In this document: piece by piece, positions 57,770 to 64,000 of the stretch
Layout: each line of letters begins with the position of its first letter
Position numbering within the stretch: position 1 is the stretch's first letter
Source: Madurella fahalii
Taxonomy: Eukaryota > Ascomycota > Sordariomycetes > Sordariales
NCBI GenBank assembly: GCA_029876055.1
Contig: CM056876.1
Span: 868,001 to 932,000, forward strand
Length of the DNA: 64,000 bases
Direction: 5' to 3'
Notes under the pieces: model-generated
The model's database searches: none
Told to the model about the DNA's origin: nothing
What the model saw: the letters and a program-made list of their open reading frames with translations, nothing else
Position numbers and translations under genes: made by a program

Positions 57770-58627
57770 TACCTACGGTGCGAAATAAAAATGAGTCCCC
57801 TGCGAGTTCCAGCCCGCGTCAAAGGTACCTATACAGATGGCCAAGTTGCCGGCCACCTTCCGGGACGAATTGATATTTCACGACGACTGCGCGTGAAATA
57901 TATCTGGATTGACTCGCTGTGCATTATTCAGGGTAGTGGGGCGGATTGGAAGCGGAGGCAGTTTGAAGAGTCGATACCTGATCTACGAGAATTTGTACGT
58001 TACAATCGCAGCAGCTGCGCCAACAAACGGACATGGAGACCGCTACCGCACAAGCCCTGAGACGAAACGGGTCCAATAGACCCAACGGGGGTCAGATGAA
58101 GACGAATGCTCCCAGTTATACCTGAGACCGCTGTTTCGACATTCCGACATGCATCTTAATAAAGCAGTTTCCCTCTGCTCCAGCGGGCTTAGGCACTCCA
58201 GGAACAGCTTCTTTCACCCCGGGCGCTATAATTCTGCGATATGGAGCTCATTTTCGAGTGCCAAAGAGACAACCCGGTGCCAGTGTGGCAGAGCGGAAAC
58301 CGCAGCCAAAGTGAAGGCAGAGTTGGTCCACGTGCTTGAGTCTGGCCCCTTCCTCAGACCCACCCATGCTCGAATTGACTGGCGCCGGATGGTCGAGCGG
58401 TACACGCGACTAGGGCGTACTTTTGATAAGGACCGCCTTCCCACGTTGTCAGGCGTGGCCCGGCATATGAGGGGCCAACAGGCGAACGACTACGTGGCTG
58501 GGATTTGGGGATCCTCATTTCCAGAGGGCCTCTTATGGCGAGTTCATCTCCACGCACCCATTTGGGGAACGGCGCCCTGGTTTTTCAGCATCGCTTACAG
58601 ACCTTGGGCATCATCATGGCCCTAGGC
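57770..58627 (+). pseudogene. Heterokaryon-incompatibility (HET) domain remnant
   Basis: The plus strand reads LRVKYIWIDSLCIIQGSGADWKR (the HET core around 57888-57950; the family consensus is LG.YLWIDSLCIIQ). After a stop and about 200 bp in another frame it reads LQEQLLSPRAL, a TAA, then FCDMELIFECQRDN, which is the WxLQERLLSPR..FGxxxxxWEC block. In the next frame RIDWRRMVERYTRLGRTFDKDRLPTLSGVARHM and NDYVAGIWGSSFPEGLLWR give the C-terminal HET-domain motif. The N-terminal Y..LSYxWG segment is missing. At least two frame changes and one stop separate the blocks. HET proteins trigger cell death on non-self fusion, but this copy is dead. Confidence 0.8.
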
Positions 58628-59849
58628 ATCACTAGCGACAGCCGGTCACTTAGAATTTTCCGCACCGCTTGAACAGTTGGAAAGCGGTGGTGCCAATTCA
58701 GGAGGCGGCCTGCTTCCCAGTTGAGAACGACAGATAGGGACAGGTTCGAGGCGGCATCTTACGCGTAAACGGATTAATTACATATTTGCTTTTGCGGTGG
58801 TCGGTGTATAAGTACAAGTGCGCTCCGGGCAACAGTGATAAGAGGATGACGAAGAACTTTTGAGTGCCCTGACTGGGAGTTTCAGAGTGTTGAGGCGCTG
58901 GGGGGTTTGGTGCTGGACTCGATCCAACTCTACTTATTTCCGGGCCATGACTTCTAACCCGGAGAATAAAACATGACTGAGATCGTCTTCATCTAGGTCT
59001 TACCATCAACAAAGTTGTTTGGTCTTCGGTCGGTAGGACGGTGTCAAACATACGAGCGCATCGGGCTATGCACAGGGGGTTGCATCATGCACCATCAGTT
59101 GAGGACTCTCCAAAGGTCAAGCACGCAACTTAGAGATAGTTTAAGCTCCGTGGACTACTCAAATGCCAATCTTTTAGTTATCCCTCACAGATTCAGGAAC
59201 TAATACAGTTCGGTTCGGCTGGAAGTGAATCCATCAGGTTGAGGACAGAAAGAACGGTAGTGGAAGGGGAGGAGATATGTTGTAGGGCAAAGTGTTCCAT
59301 CCGCTAATGTACGCCATTCGTCAGAAGAATTACATTAATGGATACTGACGAACAATCTTCTCTGGTTATTGAGTTGGGAGAAACTGTCCCCAGAGGGCCA
59401 CACTTGCTAGGATGGCGTCCCGGGGGCTGGAACTTGCTGTGGGCCCTTTATTTTTCGCACCATAAGTAGGCCGTCCTGACCATTGCTCCGTATACAGGAC
59501 AATCAATTCAGCACTCTTTTCCGCACCTGTTGCAGGCTCAATTGACGAACTTTCTTTGCGTACAACCGATCTCCTCTGATTAGAGGAACTCTATCTGCAT
59601 ATGTTGGTAAACAAGCCGTTGTCGGGTGGAAGGTATGTCTATTCGGTGGTGGCAATGGATGTGTATCACATTTGACATTCCGATCGCTTCAGAAGTTTTG
59701 AATATTAGCGTTACTATAGATTACGGGAATTAATTCTTGAAAAAAATGTATTTCGAGTGAAGGCGTTCACAGTAGAAACGACCAACATAAGAAATATAAA
59801 GTGAAGACCAGGTTACCTGTCAGAGAACGTTCACGTTGTCCGCCCGTCT
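58628..59849. other. Intergenic with one repeat copy
   Basis: 1.2 kb with no gene. Contains repeat copy B (59371-59562). No other feature seen. Confidence 0.45.
59371..59562 (+). repeat. Dispersed direct repeat, copy B
   Basis: Matches 53734-53962 in the same orientation, sharing GAGTTGGG, AAACTGTCC, CCTGGAA-like, GCACCATAA, ACAGGACAATCAATTCAGCACTCTTTTCC and GGCTCAATTG stretches, with several short deletions. About 5.6 kb from copy A. Confidence 0.8.
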
Positions 59850-61763
59850 CTAGACGCGTTCACGTCCCCGCATGTTGCAACTATCAATCATAATGTCCGC
59901 ACCAATTTCAGCAATTCCGTAAACTGCCGTCTGAATGTGGCCAGAGACCAAAACCGGCATCACGCTGGCGTCGATGACCCGCAAATTAGTCGTGCCGTAA
60001 ACAACCAATGACGGGCTTACAACGCCGCCTCTGTCTCGCGGCAGCATTGCACACGTGCCGACGGGGTGGAAAATGGACAGTGTGGTATTCAGGACGAAGT
60101 CACGCCACTGGGCATCATTGTCGTTTTCCGGCACGGCTGCCAGACCGGGCTCGTACTCGGCCACCCAGAGGGATGAGAGTGGGTTTGTGTTGGCAATTTT
60201 CCGCACGTACTTGATGGCCTCGACAGCGGCCCGTATGTCGTACTCGTTGGAAAGATAGTTGGGATTGATCTTTGGTTGATCATTGAGGTTCGAGGACTGA
60301 ATATGGACGCTACCGCGACTGAGGGGATGCATGACTGCAGCGATTAGAGTAAAGAAGCCCTTTCCGTAAAGCGGTGTGCCGGGTTGCGGGTAACCCTTCA
60401 CCCCGGTGTATCCGTCAGAGAAGATTACCTCTAGCTGAGGTACAGCTGGGTTGGAGAGAAATTCCAGTCTCTTTTGGTCGGCAGGCGAGTTGGACATCCC
60501 GACGGCTTGCTGGGCGAGGGAAAGCAGGGCGGAAGCACCGTTGCCAATCGCCTTGGTCCAGGTCAGAAAGGTGTAACCACTTCCCGTGTAATCGTACATA
60601 GAGTACTGGCCGGCACGCCATAGACTCAGTTGCTCGTCAGCAAAACTTGTGTTGTACCGTAGGATGTCGAATGATGTGTAGTTGTCCTTGAGCTGGAATG
60701 AGCTCTGGATGCGGATGTGATCTTGCAGGTTCTCCCCGACCCCTGGTAGGTCGATGAGCTGGTCAATGCCAGCAGCATCGAGAATCGACCGCCGGCCGAT
60801 TCCCGACAGCTCGAGGAGACCAGGGCTCTGGATGGAGCCTGCAGAGAGGACTACCTCCTCGCGGGCCTGGATAGCCGTCCCGTCTTGGAGAGTAATCCCT
60901 GTAGCGACCTGAGATCTGCCTGACCTCCTGAGGTTGATCTTTGCCACGCGTCTGCCGGTCACGACATGGAGATTGGAGCCGGCGATCGGGATATATCCGT
61001 TGGCCGCGTATGACCTATTCCAGATTGCCGAGTCGATATTACTAGGCTGGTACATGACGCCCAGCGGATCCCCGCCCAGGGATTCAACGTTGAGCGGCAC
61101 CCCCAGGCTGTTCATTGTCGGGATCCACAGTTTTTGATGCTCAGAGATGTAGCGGTTGATGACGGTCTTGATCGGGCCTGTAGTACCAACTCCCGCCGAC
61201 CCATAGTCTGCCGATGGTGTGAAGGACTCAGCCTTCTTCATAGCCGCAATCATGGATGGCCAATCCCAGCCGGGATTACCCATGTCTTCCCAAGCCTCAT
61301 ACTCTGGGATGCTAGCCCTGTCCCAGCTCATCAGATTCAACGCGGAGCTGCCTCCCAGAACCTTGCCTCTTGGGACTGCAAAAACACGGCTGTTGGCCCC
61401 TGGCTGCACGGCTGTCGTAAAGTTCCAATCATAAACAGTTCCTAGCGTAGAACCTTTCCTGCCTGGAATGTTAATGCGCTCCTCGCCCGGGGCAGATGGG
61501 CCAGCTTCGATGAGTAGAATGCTCGCGTATGGAAGGCCCTGACTCAGCCGAGTAGCAACGGCCGATCCTGCCGTTCCCCCACCGATCACAATCTGGTGCA
61601 TTTGTGAGCGACTGCAGCAGCGATATATGGCAATTATTGGCATCCGAGGAGGGAGACCCACGTAATCATAGGCCGTGCTAGCCGTTCCATTGATGACGGG
61701 AACGGCAAGAACCGAGCTGCCACCGAGCCCCGCAGACAGGGCCCAAAGGAATGAGAGGAGCAT
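59850..61763 (-). CDS. Secreted GMC oxidoreductase, paralogue of the gene at 29 kb, 614 aa
   Basis: The start is set at 61763, where MLLSFLWALSAGLGGSSVLA gives a signal peptide; the longer frame from 61928 has none. An in-frame 69-nt intron (61593-61661, GTGGGT..CCAG) splits DY|IVIGGGTAGSAVATRLSQG at exactly the place where the 29-kb gene has its intron. FAD motifs RGKVLGGSSALNLMSWDRA and GSIQSPGLLELSGIG are intact, and HPVGTCAM His-543 with partner His-586 (SGHIQTAVYGIAE) has the same 43-residue spacing as the paralogue. It belongs to the aryl-alcohol/glucose-oxidase group and is expected to be secreted and to oxidise small alcohols or sugars with H2O2 production. The substrate is not readable. 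The translation without splicing stays open, so an automatic model could retain the intron by mistake. Confidence 0.92.
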   Translation of the reverse strand: MLLSFLWALSAGLGGSSVLAVPVINGTASTAYDYVGLPPRMPIIAIYRCCSRSQMHQIVIGGGTAGSAVATRLSQGLPYASILLIEAGPSAPGEERINIPGRKGSTLGTVYDWNFTTAVQPGANSRVFAVPRGKVLGGSSALNLMSWDRASIPEYEAWEDMGNPGWDWPSMIAAMKKAESFTPSADYGSAGVGTTGPIKTVINRYISEHQKLWIPTMNSLGVPLNVESLGGDPLGVMYQPSNIDSAIWNRSYAANGYIPIAGSNLHVVTGRRVAKINLRRSGRSQVATGITLQDGTAIQAREEVVLSAGSIQSPGLLELSGIGRRSILDAAGIDQLIDLPGVGENLQDHIRIQSSFQLKDNYTSFDILRYNTSFADEQLSLWRAGQYSMYDYTGSGYTFLTWTKAIGNGASALLSLAQQAVGMSNSPADQKRLEFLSNPAVPQLEVIFSDGYTGVKGYPQPGTPLYGKGFFTLIAAVMHPLSRGSVHIQSSNLNDQPKINPNYLSNEYDIRAAVEAIKYVRKIANTNPLSSLWVAEYEPGLAAVPENDNDAQWRDFVLNTTLSIFHPVGTCAMLPRDRGGVVSPSLVVYGTTNLRVIDASVMPVLVSGHIQTAVYGIAEIGADIMIDSCNMRGRERV

Positions 61764-63625
61764 TTTCCACGCGGACGGCAGGGCAGCAGATGTCTCACAC
61801 CCTAGCGTGCATCGGTGGCAGAAGGGGCAGAAGTGTGTTTTTATGTGTAGAGACGTATGCCCAAGCTTTCCCCTTTGAGCTAAACTGAAGGCGAGAGCTG
61901 GCGCTTCTGGACACGGCTCGGCTCCCAATAGTGCGAAAAACGGGAGTACTTTACTACGGTACGCTGCTTACTACCTGCATTAGCCTGCCGTCCCGGTAAC
62001 CCCTGGCGCACATCACATCAAATCGCGTCAAAGACTAGGCCCGTGTGGCTCCTGATACCGACGATGCCGGTATCTGTGACCTGTTACTATAAATATCTGC
62101 TGTGCCTCCGCCACTGGGTTGTGGTACGCTAAATCTCTCGGTTCCCAAGTCGCCCCCCTTCACCGGCGAATCATCGAGGTGGATCGCTCTTTCCCGTCCG
62201 GATTCAGAAGCCGTTTCCAGATTTGCATCGTGAGCGAATTTTCCCCGGTTGTGAGATCAGTTTGTTAGCTTCAATCGCCAAACCAACAGATAGAGCTTCA
62301 CACATTTGATGCAATCCGTAAGACCCCACCCTTGCTCTTCCACCGTAGCTTTTCTTCCAATATATTCGTCGTATTCTCATTCTTGCCGTCAAGTCCTATA
62401 CCCGACACCAAATGAAGTGTAACTCCGCCTGCCTGTGCAGCGGCGTTTTCCGCTAGGGCCGGTAAGCAGCAGTGTATATAAACTGTCACTCAACCGGAAC
62501 ATGTCCTTGATGGCGTGCATGATGCGGGTCTTGCTAATACCGCCTTCACCACCCACATATTGAAGGTGCTGCTGGTTTCATCTTCCTGGAACCACATTCC
62601 GCGCTGTCAATGAACACTGCCTGTAGCAATACCGCCATTGATTATAGCTTGTTCAAAGTGCACAGCTGAGTTAGAGCTAAAGCCACATCGACGGACAGGA
62701 CCCCCCGTGCACGTTGCTTGCTAAGAGGCACAACTCCGTCGTCTAATTTCTGTCTATGTTGCTCGCGAAGGAGACCGAGCCAGGTTGAATAATCAACGGG
62801 ATGGCAGCGGTTCCCATCCCCGCCTCGGCGGAGGGCGATGTTGGGGCACTTCTCATCAAGCGCCTCCCCACCTACTAGACCAAGGAGGCATCTCTGCGTG
62901 CAAAACTGACGACTGGGTCCCCTCCTACCCCGAGAAGACGAACCCGCATTGCCACTATCCCCACGCTGACGTTGGGCCAGATTTCTCTGAGCTATCCTCG
63001 GCTAGGCCGGCGATGGGGCACCCGGCATCCGTATTCCGCCTCTGTTGTCATCGGATTCCTCTGGCGACGAATCACTGCTAGCAGAATCGACATTGGAACC
63101 CGTTTGGCCCGCAGGCCAATTCTTGGCCCGGCCCGGCGGAGTAAGTAGTGGTTTGATTTACGCCCTTGTACGTCCTAGGCTTGTACCCTGGCGAGGTCGG
63201 CGGTGCAGTTCGCTCGCTCAACGGTATAGACCGCAGAATGGATTTGTAATCCGCCACCCACGTCTTCATGTCGTCCATCGACCTCCAACGGTCGGCCTGC
63301 CCGTGATGTATCTGCGAGTCGAGGGCCAAGATGGTGAATGTTAGCACCTGCCTAGCAGCCGTACAACAAATGAAATTATCCCTGTGTTCCGCAACTTTGG
63401 GCCCAGGTGCCGCCGAGTGATAGTGGAGCGTTATTGGGTTGGCTCAGCGAACCATAGCGACGCCCCGATTCTAAATTTCCGACAGAATTCTGGTACACTA
63501 ACTAAAGACTCAACATTGCTGCTACTACAAGTAATCAAATAGGAATTATCCCAAATCGTTCGTTGTCTGCGTTCGCTCATCCATCCCTGACACTTCCCGT
63601 CTCTATTGACTATGGTGTACAGCAC
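61764..63625. other. Upstream region of GMC gene, possible small ORF
   Basis: 1.9 kb. A minus-strand frame at 63078-63347 (WRSMDDMKTWVADYKS..PGYKPRTYKGVNQTTTYS) has a GYKPxxY block like the one in the LITAF protein next door (SGYKPSQYQPIK) but no cysteine domain. I did not annotate it as a gene. A TATA-like CTATAAATATC lies near 62087-62097. Confidence 0.35.
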
Positions 63626-64000
63626 CTAAGGGGTACCCGGCTCCTTTTTGGTCACCTCGGACTTGGACCCAACGGTTTTCCCGGTCGGTACCGTCATCTT
63701 AATGGGTTGATACTGGCTGGGCTTGTACCCCGACGCCGCCTGCGGCCAAATTGGTTCCGTTTTACCACCATGTAGCTTGCGAGCAACATGCTTCCTGCAG
63801 CCACTGCAGTAGTGGTCAGTGTCCGCACCCCAGTGGCAGAGAATCGGTATGCAAGCGCCAATGCCGCCACAGAATATGCAGCAGCACAAAGCGGCAGTCC
63901 TGCATGACTATCGCGTCAGCTTGAGATGCCGGAGGGATTCACGAATTCATTAGCACTTACGCAGTCTCGCCGTTGTCGTTTGGCACGACTCTGGTTCGCT
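63626..64000 (-). CDS. LITAF-domain protein, partial (N-terminus beyond window)
   Basis: The last exon (63899-63626) carries the C-terminal half of a LITAF zinc-ribbon: ALCCCIFCGGIGACIPILCHWGADTDHYCSGCRKHVARK, with the hydrophobic membrane-inserting stretch between its cysteines and the HYCSGC knuckle. A Lys/Pro/Gln-rich tail with SGYKPSQY follows. A 61-nt intron (63900-63960, GTAAGT..GCAG) joins it to an exon (63961-64000) reading VVPNDNGET that runs off the window, so the first CxxC and start are not seen. LITAF proteins sit on endosomal or plasma-membrane faces via a monotopic anchor; fungal members are uncharacterised as far as I know. Confidence 0.82.

Noticed and set aside
1..64000. CRISPR array, bacterial operon signals, rRNA genes
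   Set aside because: None seen; the sequence is eukaryotic with spliced genes.

Overview
The window looks like a filamentous ascomycete, most likely a sordariomycete of the Sordariales/Chaetomiaceae type. Genes are split by 45-120 nt GT..AG introns, coding regions are GC-rich with long antisense shadow frames, and the families present are typical of such fungi: GH55, AA9 LPMO, GMC oxidoreductases, a fungal rhodopsin-domain protein, a chimeric terpene cyclase-prenyltransferase, a PHO-4 type phosphate permease, and HET and pogo/Fot1 remnants. No bacterial signatures are present. Exon models below were spliced by eye. Where all exons close in one frame (for example 717 aa at 18741-21352, 585 aa at 28987-30817, 257 aa at 31650-32685, 772 aa at 38336-40788) the models are strong.

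Layout. 0-5 kb: a small secreted Cys-rich protein and two broken secreted-enzyme genes, a GH55 glucanase and a quercetinase-like cupin. 5-11.5 kb: an Hsp70-like ATPase and a membrane-tailed P-loop GTPase, divergently arranged, then an unknown coiled-coil protein. 12-18 kb: sparse, with one CorA-like membrane protein. 18.7-23.6 kb: two terpene synthases on one strand, a full-length cyclase-prenyltransferase fusion and a single-domain sesquiterpene-type cyclase. 26-27.4 kb: a seven-TM rhodopsin-domain protein. 29-32.7 kb: a GMC oxidoreductase convergent with an AA9 LPMO. 34-37.5 kb: decayed ankyrin, CorA-like and unknown ORFs. 38.3-44.4 kb: an MscS channel and a MYND-finger protein whose C-terminal extension is broken. 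48.4-52.3 kb: a secreted cupin-like protein, a non-autonomous pogo/Fot1 element and a CBM48-CE1 esterase. 52.9-59.6 kb: remnants of a caspase-associated domain and a HET protein, a 200-bp dispersed repeat and an intact phosphate permease. 59.8-64 kb: a second GMC oxidoreductase and a LITAF-domain protein cut by the window edge.

Themes. (1) Plant-biomass oxidation: two paralogous GMC oxidoreductases, an AA9 LPMO and a CE1 esterase, plus the dead GH55 and cupin genes. (2) Terpenoid biosynthesis: two cyclases without an evident P450 nearby. (3) Fungal self/non-self or stress architecture: Hsp70-like, GTPase, ankyrin, HET and caspase-associated pieces, several of them dead. About 16 kb of coding sequence in intact genes reads without any indel, while at least six other loci carry clustered stops and 1-nt frameshifts. 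The lesions are therefore more likely real gene decay than poor base calling, but this rests on reading by eye.
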